A program made the position numbers and the translations under genes. Shown here in pieces: positions 28,272 through 36,382 of a stretch of 43,598 nucleotides of DNA; position 1 is the stretch's first letter, and each line of letters starts with the position of its first letter. Origin of the DNA: a virus; IMG/VR virus record IMGVR_UViG_3300048837_000776, positions 1-43,598 of that record; one strand, given 5' to 3'. The notes under the pieces are model-generated. The model searched no databases, had not been told where the DNA came from, and worked only from the letters and a program-made list of their open reading frames with translations.

Positions 28272-28855
28272 CAGTTGGCCAACTGATACCGGCGAGGCTG
28301 GTCAGTGCAGAGGATCTCGGCGACCACCTGCGGAACACGCGCCACCGAGCCAAAAAACACGACCACAAAGGCGTCGTATCCGCTCGATGCGCGGACGTGA
28401 TCGGGGAGCGTGACCTGCACTTCGGAGCGCTCGCTACCACGCAGATGGTGACAAATGATCGTTCGCCGCACTTCGCCGAGGTCGTCGCCTTGGGCTTTTC
28501 GGACTTGGCTTGCGTGGACTTTTTTGCGGCCGTTCTCCTTGACATCCGCACGCGGCGAGGGCTGATCTTCCAGCACGGCAGACGTCAGAGTGGTGGACGG
28601 ACGGGCCGCTTGCGCCTTCGCCATCAAGCGTATGCGCTCGGCTGCTTCGGCGGCTCGCGCCTCCGCTCTGGCCTTGTCTGCCTCTGCCGCAGCGAGGCGC
28701 TTTTCTTGCGCCTCGATACGCGCATACAGTGCGGCCATTTCGGGCGACACTTCGGGCGCCACGTTGTCAGGTGGGGTGGATTCACTCGGATGCGTCGCTG
28801 TCGAGCTTTCGCCAACGACGCTTTCTTCGGAAAGAACTTTGTCTCGCTTGGCCAT
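28271..28855 (-). CDS. Unrecognised coiled-coil protein, 194 residues
   Basis: Begins MAKRDKVLSEESVVGESSTAT. Residues 1-38 are Ser/Thr/Pro-rich, 38-82 a strong coiled coil (A-A-L-Y-A-R-I-E-A-Q-E-K-R-L-A-A-A-E), and 130-194 an alpha/beta domain (R-T-I-I-C-H-H-L-R, V-Q-V-T-L-P-D, A-F-V-V-V-F-F-G). Its 5' 74 nt overlap the end of the preceding gene in another frame. Function unknown; the capsid-gene context suggests a structural or assembly role. Confidence 0.5.
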   Translation of the reverse strand: MAKRDKVLSEESVVGESSTATHPSESTPPDNVAPEVSPEMAALYARIEAQEKRLAAAEADKARAEARAAEAAERIRLMAKAQAARPSTTLTSAVLEDQPSPRADVKENGRKKVHASQVRKAQGDDLGEVRRTIICHHLRGSERSEVQVTLPDHVRASSGYDAFVVVFFGSVARVPQVVAEILCTDQPRRYQLAN

Positions 28856-29195
28856 CGTTTTGTACCTTGTTCTGGGGGAGCAGGTTGTCCAAAAAGCTGC
28901 GCTCTCGCAACTTGGCGAGATGCTTTTTGTTGATCGTGTCGATCTGGTCAGATGCCAACCCTGTCAGTTCGTCGAGTTGGGTGCGGGAGAAATGGCCATA
29001 CCGCCAGTCGTTCCCCCACAGCGGAGCGCGCCTTGAAGCCTCAAGGCAAGCGTTGATGAGCGCGGTCAGTGCGTGGATATCCTCACACCGACGAGTGCGC
29101 TTGACCATCTCTGGGAGGGTCAACTTTGCCAGAAGCTCTGCGACGTTCTCACTGGTGAGAACCCGGTCGGCGATATCGCCATCTCGTTTGTTCAT
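28782..29195 (-). CDS. Unrecognised small protein, 137 residues
   Basis: Begins MNKRDGDIADRVLTSENVAEL with GAGG before a run of seven C and the ATG. Helical (A-E-L-L-A-K-L-T-L-P-E-M-V-K-R, I-H-A-L-T-A-L-I-N-A-C-L-E-A-S-R-R-A). The basic tail (S-F-R-R-K-R-R-W-R-K-L) lies in the part that overlaps the next gene. Possibly a head-assembly or nucleic-acid-binding protein. The overlap of 74 nt is the longest in the late operon. Confidence 0.5.
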   Translation of the reverse strand: MNKRDGDIADRVLTSENVAELLAKLTLPEMVKRTRRCEDIHALTALINACLEASRRAPLWGNDWRYGHFSRTQLDELTGLASDQIDTINKKHLAKLRERSFLDNLLPQNKVQNDGQARQSSFRRKRRWRKLDSDASE

Positions 29196-29237
29196 GGGGG
29201 GGTGCCTCAGTAGGTGAGCCTCAGAGGAGCGCCAGGA

Positions 29238-30734
29238 TCACTCAGGCGTTGCGGCTGTCCCGCCGATGTTGATGAAGCGGTGACAGTGTTCAGGAGCGTA
29301 GTTTTGCACCACGAGTTCGGACTCGATGGCCACGCGGTGGGTGGAGTCGGTGTAGGGGAGATCCCACGCAGACATCGGCTGCAAGAAGCCCAGGGAGGCC
29401 ATCTTTTCATTGATCAGCGCGGCCTCGCGGCTGGACGGGATGATCGAGCCATCGTCGGAGATCACTTGCGTTGCGGAGGCATCGTCAAGTGCGACTTCTT
29501 TGACAAAGCGCATCTTGGTGTAGTCGGTTCCGTTGATGGTGGAGCGGTAGATACGCCAAGACTTGATGTTGGAAAGATCGCCCGGGAGCGTGATGGTGAG
29601 ATCGATGGTGCCGTTTGTGTTATCGGCAGTGTAGCCCGTGGAGAGCAAGCGGATTGGGCCTTCGCCAACATCGGAAACTGCGGCGATGCCGTAGTAGTAA
29701 GTGTCGTTGGGAAGATGACCGCCTGCTGCTGCAGCGCCTGCAAACGAACCCGAAGCGAGTTGGGGAGCGGCGAGGGAGTGAAACTTGCTCGAATCGCTCG
29801 GATTGTTCGGAACATCGGACAGTTTGCCTCGACCGTAGTCGAGGAACAACGACCACACGAGGTCAAGGCTTCGGCGTGCGCCAAAGTCCAAGACGATCTG
29901 GTCAACGATCATTCCCTTGGCGATGGACGATTTCACATCGCGGGTCAGGTAGCGGATGTTGCTGTCTTCGGACACGCCGAGAAGTTCTTTGTCTTTGGAG
30001 GAGATCAGCGCCATTGTGGGGACGCCGCCGCGCTTGAGGGCGTTGCGCGCCTGGGCGCGGATTTGGGCTGCCGTGAGCGAACCGCCAGAGATGTAGGTCG
30101 TGCGCGAATCTGCCGATCCCGTGACTTTGAGGTCGGTTTGGAAGTCGCTGTCGACTCCAGCGTCCACGGCGATCTGTTGGGCGAAGCCTTCCCAGTCAAG
30201 CTCGTTGATGCGCGTGTCGCCCCAATACAGTTGCTTCTCGACGCTGAGAAGAGTGGCGTGAACGCGGTTTGCGATTTCCATTTGCTTAAAGTCGTCAAAC
30301 TTGGCTTCGGCAGCGCGTGCCATCGTGGTTGTGACGGCGGCGACCTGGCCGGCATAACGGACGTTTTTGTTGCGGCGTTGGTAGGTCGCTGCGTCTGCGG
30401 GGCCGAGCTTGCCTTCTTGACGACGGGAGTACTCGGCGAGACCAAGGCTGGTGATGCGATTGGACTGCTCGCTGATCGCTTTGGCTTTGTAGGCTTCGAG
30501 GCGTTGGAGCAGGATGCAATGGTTGTCGGGGTCGAGGGTGATGCGCTTGACGAGTGGATCGAGACTTTCCCCGATCATTGCGCTTGCGTTGGTGCCGACG
30601 GTTCCGTTGGTCGCCAACGCTTTCATCATGTCGTCTTCGGTCAGCCCAAAGATCGAGCGGAGGCCGGACAGGTCAGAAGAGAACGCCGCCCCACCGTACT
30701 GTCGGGAAAAGCTTTCAACTTGTTGATTGAGCAT
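29238..30734 (-). CDS. Major capsid protein with inserted Fn3-like domain, 498 residues
   Basis: Begins MLNQQVESFSRQYGGAAFSSD. It directly follows the protease/scaffold gene and is the longest protein of the head section, as expected. The core has HK97-type features: an N-terminal arm, Y-A-G-Q-V-A-A-V-T-T-T-M-A-R-A, a helix with L-L-S-V-E-K-Q-L-Y-W-G, and A-L-I-S-S-K-D-K-E-L-L-G. Residues about 335-440 read as a fibronectin-III domain (Y-Y-Y-G-I-A-A-V-S-D-V-G-E-G-P, I-D-L-T-I-T-L-P, W-R-I-Y-R-S-T). Such domains on the capsid surface are known in other phages and may bind glycans. The C-terminal Y-A-P-E-H-C-H-R-F is a return to the core. Confidence 0.8.
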   Translation of the reverse strand: MLNQQVESFSRQYGGAAFSSDLSGLRSIFGLTEDDMMKALATNGTVGTNASAMIGESLDPLVKRITLDPDNHCILLQRLEAYKAKAISEQSNRITSLGLAEYSRRQEGKLGPADAATYQRRNKNVRYAGQVAAVTTTMARAAEAKFDDFKQMEIANRVHATLLSVEKQLYWGDTRINELDWEGFAQQIAVDAGVDSDFQTDLKVTGSADSRTTYISGGSLTAAQIRAQARNALKRGGVPTMALISSKDKELLGVSEDSNIRYLTRDVKSSIAKGMIVDQIVLDFGARRSLDLVWSLFLDYGRGKLSDVPNNPSDSSKFHSLAAPQLASGSFAGAAAAGGHLPNDTYYYGIAAVSDVGEGPIRLLSTGYTADNTNGTIDLTITLPGDLSNIKSWRIYRSTINGTDYTKMRFVKEVALDDASATQVISDDGSIIPSSREAALINEKMASLGFLQPMSAWDLPYTDSTHRVAIESELVVQNYAPEHCHRFINIGGTAATPE

Positions 30735-30790
30735 CTCGGTTTTCCTTTTTGGTCGAGAGAGTCAAGGGCCGCCTTGGGGGGGGGCGGTGA

Positions 30791-31300
30791 TTAGACGCGG
30801 ATCTTGCCTTCTTGGTGAAGCTGGCCGATCTGCTGGAGATAAGCTTGCGCGTGGGGGCTGATGTTCAACTGTTCGCGCACAAGGATCTTTCCGCGAGAGT
30901 TCGCGGTGATCATGGTCATCAGGTCGTATTGGTGGGGGATGTCGGACAAATCCAACCCAAGCTTTTCTTGCATGAGCGGGTCGCCAGCGATCTCGATGGC
31001 TTTCGACATGAGGCCGCGTGTGTTGGTGGTATCGGCGGGGCGGACAGGAGCGCCAGGGTTGGCGTCGAGAGTTTGGCGAGCGCGGGGAGGCGCAGGCTGC
31101 CCTTTGAGTGCCGCGATCTGTGCTTCCAACTCCGAGATCTTTGCAGCGTTCGGATCTGCGGGAGCGTTGGGGGCCATGCCCAACGCTTTGTTCAGGATGT
31201 CGTGGTTTTCCAGAAACGCAGAGGGGATGTCTTGGCCAGCTTGGGCCGCTTCCAAAAGGGCCTTGTTTAGGGCTTCTTGGGCTTGGAGGATCTTGGACAT
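30791..31300 (-). CDS. Internal in-frame scaffold protein (nested in the protease gene)
   Basis: From ATG at 31300, 169 residues starting MSKILQAQEALNKALLEAAQA. GGGAG lies about 8 nt upstream, better than expected by chance, and the break falls exactly between protease and helical scaffold domains. The same device is used by lambda C/Nu3 and many others, giving many scaffold copies per protease. The start has not been shown here experimentally. Confidence 0.55.
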   Translation of the reverse strand: MSKILQAQEALNKALLEAAQAGQDIPSAFLENHDILNKALGMAPNAPADPNAAKISELEAQIAALKGQPAPPRARQTLDANPGAPVRPADTTNTRGLMSKAIEIAGDPLMQEKLGLDLSDIPHQYDLMTMITANSRGKILVREQLNISPHAQAYLQQIGQLHQEGKIRV

Positions 31301-31924
31301 GGTATTTTCTCCCAAAGGGGTCGCCTTGCCCAACGGAAGGGCTTTCGCGAGCATGTTGGCGCCGTCGATTTGACAGCCGACGTTGACGGGTAACGGGGTG
31401 ACGGAGATCTCGATGATGGCCGCCACTGCTTGAACTTCGCGCACTTTTCCATAAGGAGTGTCGTGTTCTTTGAAGGGGCCGCGCTTTCGGATGCGGATCG
31501 AAAGACCACGAACGAGACCCATCTTGATTAAGCTCCACGTCTCGTCGGCGACGGTTGCGATAGACGCGTAGTCTACGTTGTCGCCAGTGACCGACGAGCG
31601 AATCTGCGTTCCCTGCAGGATCTCAGCGCGGATATACACGCCCTTTTCTTCGACGCGCATCCGCAACACGCGGCCAATCGGCAGGATGGGGATGTGATGC
31701 CAGATGATCACAGGATTGGAGCGCATGTAGGCTTCTGCCGCAACTTCGAGAAGGTGCGCGGGGATCAGGTCGTTCTGGTGGTCCACAGTGGAGAGGGACG
31801 CCCAACCTTCAAAGATCCGCGCATCCCCAGCGGGGATATGACGAAGCGGAAGTTGTAGGCTGACTTCAGACGCACCTTCCCAATCCGCAGGGGGAGGCGG
31901 CGCGGTCGAGGTTTGGAATTGCAT
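30791..31924 (-). CDS. Prohead protease with fused scaffold, 377 residues
   Basis: Begins MQFQTSTAPPPPADWEGASEV. Residues about 30-185 are an S78-type prohead protease: F-E-G-W-A-S, S-N-P-V-I-I-W-H-H with the catalytic His, P-I-G-R-V, and V-R-G-L-S-I-R-I with the Ser. Residues about 209-377 are helical and Ala/Pro-rich like a scaffold. The two parts are in one frame. An internal ATG at 31300 (M-S-K-I-L-Q-A-Q) has GGGAG upstream and would give the scaffold alone. The protease would cut scaffold and capsid arms when the prohead matures. Confidence 0.82.
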   Translation of the reverse strand: MQFQTSTAPPPPADWEGASEVSLQLPLRHIPAGDARIFEGWASLSTVDHQNDLIPAHLLEVAAEAYMRSNPVIIWHHIPILPIGRVLRMRVEEKGVYIRAEILQGTQIRSSVTGDNVDYASIATVADETWSLIKMGLVRGLSIRIRKRGPFKEHDTPYGKVREVQAVAAIIEISVTPLPVNVGCQIDGANMLAKALPLGKATPLGENTMSKILQAQEALNKALLEAAQAGQDIPSAFLENHDILNKALGMAPNAPADPNAAKISELEAQIAALKGQPAPPRARQTLDANPGAPVRPADTTNTRGLMSKAIEIAGDPLMQEKLGLDLSDIPHQYDLMTMITANSRGKILVREQLNISPHAQAYLQQIGQLHQEGKIRV

Positions 31925-31945
31925 GGGCGTTTACCTTGTGGACAA

Positions 31946-31975
31946 AGAGGTCAGTGAAGAGGTCAGTGAAGATGT
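31946..31975. repeat. 12-bp tandem repeat between protease and upstream gene
   Basis: GAGGTCAGTGAA occurs twice in tandem with a partial third copy, in the 64-nt gap between the genes at 31924 and 31989. On the coding strand it reads TTCACTGACCTC. No function apparent. Confidence 0.6.
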
Positions 31976-31988
31976 CGAGCGAGAAGGG

Positions 31989-33050
31989 TTAGCGGCGACC
32001 CGAAAAGCCCGTCTGTTTCTGCTTGAACGCTTCTTTGAGCGTCGGCGCTTGGCGGTCTTTTTTGTCGGTGAGCAGCTTCTTGTGCTTGTCTTGGAAGGAC
32101 TTCAACTCAGCTTGGGCCTTCTTGACCAGTTCGGGCTTGTTCTTTTCCTTGGCCTTGGAGATCGCTTGTTCGCGCTTTTGGACACCAGCTTTTGCTGCGT
32201 TGGTGAGGGCCTTCTTGTGACCAGCGAGCAAACGATCTCCAAACGCCTTGGCGGAAAGAGTCTGTTTCTTCCCGTCGGTGCCGGTGAACGTAACCATGTT
32301 GCCGTCCACCCTGTCGATCTTGACCGTTGCACCGCCGCCCATGTTGAACTTGTCGCCTTCGGAGATCTTGTCGAGCTTGAAAGATTCGGCGCTGTAGGAG
32401 TCCTCGCCGCCCTTTTGCTTGGCGTACACGTACGCCCACTTGCCGCCGCTGGTGCGGTACTTGCGGAGATATTTGTGATTCCCCGACGCTTTGATCATGT
32501 CGTGAAGGAGCGTCCCGTAGATGACGTGAATCACGGGCTGATCGCCGAAAAGCATCAACGCCTTTTCGAGATCGTCCTCGTCGTCTTCTTCGTCTTCGTC
32601 CATCGCTGCGGGCGCTTCAGGGGCGCCGTCTTCTGCCTTGAGAAGGTCAGCCAGATCTGCGGGAAGGTTGTTTGCATCCTTCTCCACATCGTCCACATCG
32701 CCGAGTTTGCGGATGGCCTCTTTGAGATCGACGGCCTTCTCCAAAACGTCGGAACCTTCTTCGTCATTGCCCATCTCGCGCTCTTCTTCGAGGAGTTCCA
32801 TTTGCTGGATCTCTGCGAGCATGTTGATCGCGGTGTCCAGCTTCGCGTCGTGGGCAGAGAGCGAGGCTTCGAGCGAGTCCACGCGATCCAAAAGTGCGGT
32901 CAGCGCGCCTTCGCTGTCACCGCCATCTTTGCGGGATTGCTCTTCAGGGCGAAGGGCCTTGGAGAGGATGTCGAGGTCGATCTTCACTTTGCCGCCGTTG
33001 GCTTGGGCGGGAGTGTTGAGTTGTTGCAGGATCGAGAGATTTGCTTTCAT
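31989..33050 (-). CDS. Unrecognised head-region protein, 353 residues, acidic and coiled-coil
   Basis: Begins MKANLSILQQLNTPAQANGGK. ATG 33050 is chosen because GAGGAA lies 8 nt upstream; the ATG at 33065 overlapping the previous stop is possible. Residues about 50-100 are coiled coil, 105-165 very acidic (M-D-E-D-E-E-D-D-E-D-D-L-E). Residues about 175-215 contain H-K-Y-L-R-K-Y-R-T-S-G-G-K-W-A-Y-V-Y-A, a motif I have seen in uncharacterised phage head-region proteins. The Lys-rich C-terminal 100 residues start with a beta segment (K-F-N-M-G-G-G-A-T-V-K-I-D-R-V). Function unknown; perhaps packaged with the genome or part of the scaffold system. Confidence 0.6.
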   Translation of the reverse strand: MKANLSILQQLNTPAQANGGKVKIDLDILSKALRPEEQSRKDGGDSEGALTALLDRVDSLEASLSAHDAKLDTAINMLAEIQQMELLEEEREMGNDEEGSDVLEKAVDLKEAIRKLGDVDDVEKDANNLPADLADLLKAEDGAPEAPAAMDEDEEDDEDDLEKALMLFGDQPVIHVIYGTLLHDMIKASGNHKYLRKYRTSGGKWAYVYAKQKGGEDSYSAESFKLDKISEGDKFNMGGGATVKIDRVDGNMVTFTGTDGKKQTLSAKAFGDRLLAGHKKALTNAAKAGVQKREQAISKAKEKNKPELVKKAQAELKSFQDKHKKLLTDKKDRQAPTLKEAFKQKQTGFSGRR

Positions 33051-33061
33051 GGGTGGGTTCC

Positions 33062-33448
33062 TCATGCTCCGCCCACAAAGGCGGTCACTTCGGCGCTTGC
33101 GCCAGAGTTGTTTTCGATGGCTACGGCAGTGAAAGAGCCTTCAAGGTAAAGGGCGCCTCTGCTTGTCGCCGCAGGGCCGCAAATCACGGCCTGCTCAGAG
33201 CCTTCGCTGCTTGTGATCTTCACCACGACTTGACGCGTGGACTTCACAAACAAAACCTTTCCGGCGGTCACGTCGCCCATCGGGATCGACTCTTCGGCGC
33301 TATTTGCGATGGTGCGCGTAGAGGACGCGATCTCGGTCAGGAGCGAGGCGTCGGTGATGCCGTGGTTGTCGTCAAACAGAAACGACGTGAACAGCGCGTC
33401 TTTGCAGACCTTCAGATCGATGCGAGCAGCGAGGTTTTTGGCGGCCAT
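33062..33448 (-). CDS. Unrecognised small structural protein, 128 residues
   Basis: Begins MAAKNLAARIDLKVCKDALFT. Residues about 55-128 are beta-rich (K-V-L-F-V-K-S-T-R-Q-V-V-V-K-I-T-S and T-A-V-A-I-E-N-N-S-G-A-S-A-E-V-T-A-F) as in small capsid-decoration or head-fibre proteins. No clear ribosome site is seen before the start. Overlaps the following gene's alternative ATG by 4 nt. Confidence 0.5.
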   Translation of the reverse strand: MAAKNLAARIDLKVCKDALFTSFLFDDNHGITDASLLTEIASSTRTIANSAEESIPMGDVTAGKVLFVKSTRQVVVKITSSEGSEQAVICGPAATSRGALYLEGSFTAVAIENNSGASAEVTAFVGGA

Positions 33449-33459
33449 AGCGGGCTTTC

Positions 33460-33487
33460 AGTGTGATGAAAGTGTGATGAAAGTGTC
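33460..33487. repeat. Short tandem repeat AGTGTGATGAA
   Basis: Two full copies of an 11-bp unit and a partial third copy lie in the gap between the genes at 33448 and 33486. No further role apparent. Confidence 0.6.
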
Positions 33488-33728
33488 AGCGAAGGGGCGC
33501 GTTGGGCGCGACGTTGCCTTCTTTGGGGAGGTTGCTGATGGGGTTCGGAACGTCTTTGTAGGGCGTGCGATCCACCGTGCCTTGGTGAACACCAGAGCCT
33601 TGCCCCTTTTCGCGGTTGGAGTCGGGGATGTTGAGATTTTCGCTTGGCGTGGCGTTCGGCACTTTCGTGCCGAAGCCGACGGGACGGGGGTTGTAGCCAG
33701 CGTTGTTGTTGTATCCTGCGCCTTGCAT
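33486..33728 (-). CDS. Small disordered protein, 80 residues
   Basis: Begins MQGAGYNNNAGYNPRPVGFGT with GGAG at 7 nt. The whole protein is rich in Asn, Gly and Pro (S-E-N-L-N-I-P-D-S-N-R-E-K-G-Q-G-S-G), so it is likely disordered. Such short proteins occur in head gene clusters of other phages without a known function. The coding frame is well separated from its neighbours and preceded by a good ribosome site. Confidence 0.55.
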   Translation of the reverse strand: MQGAGYNNNAGYNPRPVGFGTKVPNATPSENLNIPDSNREKGQGSGVHQGTVDRTPYKDVPNPISNLPKEGNVAPNAPLR

Positions 33729-33743
33729 GGGGAGACTCCTTTG

Positions 33744-34607
33744 TTATCGGTCTTTGGGTTCGGGGAGGTCTGCAATCGACGCTCCCTCGGAAGGGATCGA
33801 ACCACCCGCAGCCAAGCGGGCACCCTGCACCGTAGAGGCGGATGCGGGGATCGCAACACAAGTGCAGTTCGGATGCAGCGGGATTGCGGGGATCCAGTTG
33901 TTCTGTTTGCGTCCCACGTTCGATGCCGTCGAAAGCGCAGAGAGCGGAAAGACGCGGTTTGCAAGCAGTCGTCGGCAATGTTCGCAGTTTTTGGGCTGGT
34001 CAGGCACGACCACATAGTCGACACCCAACCGCTTCGCCTCTTCGACGCCTCCGAGATGTTGCGCGCGAGCCATCTCAGTGCGCGCAATTCGCTCCCACTG
34101 AGATGGGTCTTCGCCCAGCGCTTCGGCGGTCTTTGCAGCCGCCTTGCGTGGGCTATCCCCTTCGCGCAAAGCGTCCAGAAGGTTCAATTTGAACTGCCCC
34201 ATGACTGCGGCATCTTTGGACTGAACCGCAGCCCCACCGTAAGCAACCGCAAAGCGCATCGCCGAAACATCCTGGAAAGTGGGTGCCGATGTGATGGCTT
34301 GCAGGTCTGCGTTTTTGGGTTGACGAAACGTGCCGCCCCATGGGGTCTTCATCGTCCAAATACCCGATGCGACGGCAAGCCCCAAAGCGTCTTGGAGGAT
34401 GGCTGCGGTTTGCTTGTTTAGCGTTTCGAGAACCGCGTCCATCTGTGCAAACAAATCGTCCGATGGAGGCGCATCGCCAAGGGCTTTCGCCATGTCGCTT
34501 TCGGCGATCTCTGCGGCTTCTTTGAGCACACCGCGCCAGCGCCAGCGAAGCTGTTGGGCAAGTCGAACGGCGCGAAGCTCCAGGATGCGAAAGGGAAGAG
34601 ATGCCAT
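33744..34607 (-). CDS. MuF-like minor head protein
   Basis: A 287-residue protein starting MASLPFRILELRAVRLAQQLR by TGATG overlap with the portal gene; the frame upstream to 34634 is not used. It has the MuF/SPP1 gp7 hallmarks near the C-terminus: R-I-A-R-T-E-M-A-R-A-Q, then a Cys-X2-Cys (N-C-E-H-C-R-R-L-L) and I-P-L-H-P-N-C-T-C. It binds the portal and may be carried into the virion. The 5' helices and the length are usual for the family. Confidence 0.82.
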   Translation of the reverse strand: MASLPFRILELRAVRLAQQLRWRWRGVLKEAAEIAESDMAKALGDAPPSDDLFAQMDAVLETLNKQTAAILQDALGLAVASGIWTMKTPWGGTFRQPKNADLQAITSAPTFQDVSAMRFAVAYGGAAVQSKDAAVMGQFKLNLLDALREGDSPRKAAAKTAEALGEDPSQWERIARTEMARAQHLGGVEEAKRLGVDYVVVPDQPKNCEHCRRLLANRVFPLSALSTASNVGRKQNNWIPAIPLHPNCTCVAIPASASTVQGARLAAGGSIPSEGASIADLPEPKDR

Positions 34608-36382
34608 CAGCGTTTCCCGTAGAGCTTGGGCCACTTCCAGCCAAGCGCCTTTTCGATCTCGTCTTCGTCTTCGGCGCCCTCGGACTGCTCTTCTGGAGCC
34701 GCAAAGCCGCCCAAGTCTTCCTCTTCGCCCGCTATATCATCGGCCTCAGTGTTCATGGCGTTTGCGCCTTCAACGCCTGCGCCCGCGCCCATCTGTTGCC
34801 CTTGCGTTCGGCCGGCTTCTTTTTCGAGCGACTCGAAGTAGAAAATCGAGCGACTTCCCTCGTCAATCGGAGCTTTCCCGCGAGCCAGTCGCATGTCGTT
34901 GACATCGATCAGTCCCAGTTTGGCCTCTTTCTCCATCTTCTCCAACTGGCGCATCTCTTCGCGCTGATGGGAAGGTTTGGAGACATACTTGATGTCTCTG
35001 TGGCCGCCAAAGCTTTCGTCCCACACGATGGACTCTGTGACGTGTTGATCAAAGACACCAAGGAAGTGGTCGAGTCCATCGTCGGTCATCTCGGTCGAGT
35101 TTTCGGACGTTGAGTAGTTGGCTTGGTCGTACACGCCGAGCTTGGTCTTTCCGATCTCGAAGATGGCGCAAATACGGTTAAGATAGAGGTCGCGACGTTG
35201 TTGGGATCTGTTGTCGCGCGAGTTCCCACCTGGAGCCATCGACAAGTACTCGACCTCAGAGAACGCAGTCACGGGGACGCCTCTGTTCCCCTCCCAGTTC
35301 TCCATGATGTGCTGACGCAAAGACTGTGCATCTTCGAGACGGAAGCTCTTGTCCTTGACGTTGATGATCCCGTGATACCACTCGCGCTGGTATTCCTCCA
35401 TGTCTGCCTTGTCGCTCATCGCATCGAGCATACAGGTCAGCACCAACGTCTCGACGCGAGAAAATCCGTAACCGCGCCATGTGATATCGGTCTGGGGGTT
35501 TTCCATGATCCGCAGCAGATCGCAGCGCCGAAACTCCGCGTCGGGAACTTTGTCGTTTTGGATCCACTGCTCATAGGCGAAGCCTGGAGGTTCGAGGATA
35601 TCGCGGGGTCTGCCGTATTCATCGAGACACGGTCGGATCGTTGCGCCATCGACCCACGAGAGGCCGATGATCTTGTTGGTTCCGCTTGGAAGCGTTCGCC
35701 CTGCATAGCGCTGGTCGATGGGGTACTGCACGCGACGCTTTTCGATGCAGCCCGCATCGATGGTCAGCACGTCGGGGACGATGGCTGCGCGGATGGCCGC
35801 CCAAGACCACATCGGGTCAGGGTTTTCGAGGAGACTTTTCACGGGCGCAGCATGCCGCCGTGCGATCTCGCGAAGCTCTTGCATGGCCAACGAAAACCGA
35901 TAACCCGTCTCTGCGGTCGTGATCGAGCGCGGGCGCGTGCTTTGGATCAGGTGCCGCACCATCTCAGGATCGAGATAGATCGGGGTGAAGAGGTCGAGTT
36001 TGTAGTCCATGTCGGAAAACTTATGCGCCCCATGAACCAACTTCTCCAACCACTCCATTTCTTGCTGCTCGTCGTCGAGATGGGGGACGATGTCCCACTC
36101 TGCGCTCGCGACCTCGCGCTTGCGGATGCCCACAACGGCAGACAACCAGGGCGATTGACGCACCCACATACGCAAAAACTCGGTGCTGTAGCCGCGTTGC
36201 TTGCGTGGCCCTCGCCCACCGGGATCGGTGAGGTTGGCGTACAAACTTTCTGTACGCGCTGCTGGAGCGGGCAAGAGCTTTTGTCGGCGCTCCTCTTCGT
36301 GGGCGCTGAGCGCCTTGGAGAGGTCGTCTTTCGTGACAATCTCGCCCGTCCATGCGGCTTTGATCCGCGTCCACAGGCTCAC
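34607..36382 (-). CDS. Portal protein, 591 residues
   Basis: GTG start at 36382 overlapping the terminase stop (GTGA): M-S-L-W-T-R-I-K-A-A-W. Portal features include the N-terminal R-Q-S-P-W-L-S-A-V-V-G-I-R-K-R-E-V-A-S-A-E-W, a wing-stem-clip order with V-D-G-A-T-I-R-P-C-L-D-E-Y-G-R-P, L-L-R-I-M-E-N-P-Q-T-D, G-Y-G-F-S-R-V-E-T-L, and W-Y-H-G-I-I-N-V, and an acidic C-terminal tail (E-D-E-D-E-I-E-K-A-L). It forms the 12-mer ring through which DNA is packaged. The order terminase-portal-MuF-protease-capsid is typical. Confidence 0.85.
   Translation of the reverse strand: MSLWTRIKAAWTGEIVTKDDLSKALSAHEEERRQKLLPAPAARTESLYANLTDPGGRGPRKQRGYSTEFLRMWVRQSPWLSAVVGIRKREVASAEWDIVPHLDDEQQEMEWLEKLVHGAHKFSDMDYKLDLFTPIYLDPEMVRHLIQSTRPRSITTAETGYRFSLAMQELREIARRHAAPVKSLLENPDPMWSWAAIRAAIVPDVLTIDAGCIEKRRVQYPIDQRYAGRTLPSGTNKIIGLSWVDGATIRPCLDEYGRPRDILEPPGFAYEQWIQNDKVPDAEFRRCDLLRIMENPQTDITWRGYGFSRVETLVLTCMLDAMSDKADMEEYQREWYHGIINVKDKSFRLEDAQSLRQHIMENWEGNRGVPVTAFSEVEYLSMAPGGNSRDNRSQQRRDLYLNRICAIFEIGKTKLGVYDQANYSTSENSTEMTDDGLDHFLGVFDQHVTESIVWDESFGGHRDIKYVSKPSHQREEMRQLEKMEKEAKLGLIDVNDMRLARGKAPIDEGSRSIFYFESLEKEAGRTQGQQMGAGAGVEGANAMNTEADDIAGEEEDLGGFAAPEEQSEGAEDEDEIEKALGWKWPKLYGKR

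Noticed and set aside
29214-30794. 526-codon plus-strand frame covering the capsid gene
   Set aside because: Antisense shadow; it spans exactly the capsid gene and has the usual Val/Gly/Arg-biased composition.
31923-33149. 408-codon plus-strand frame opposite the head-region gene
   Set aside because: Antisense shadow rich in Leu/Val/Phe that mirrors the Glu/Lys-rich coding strand.
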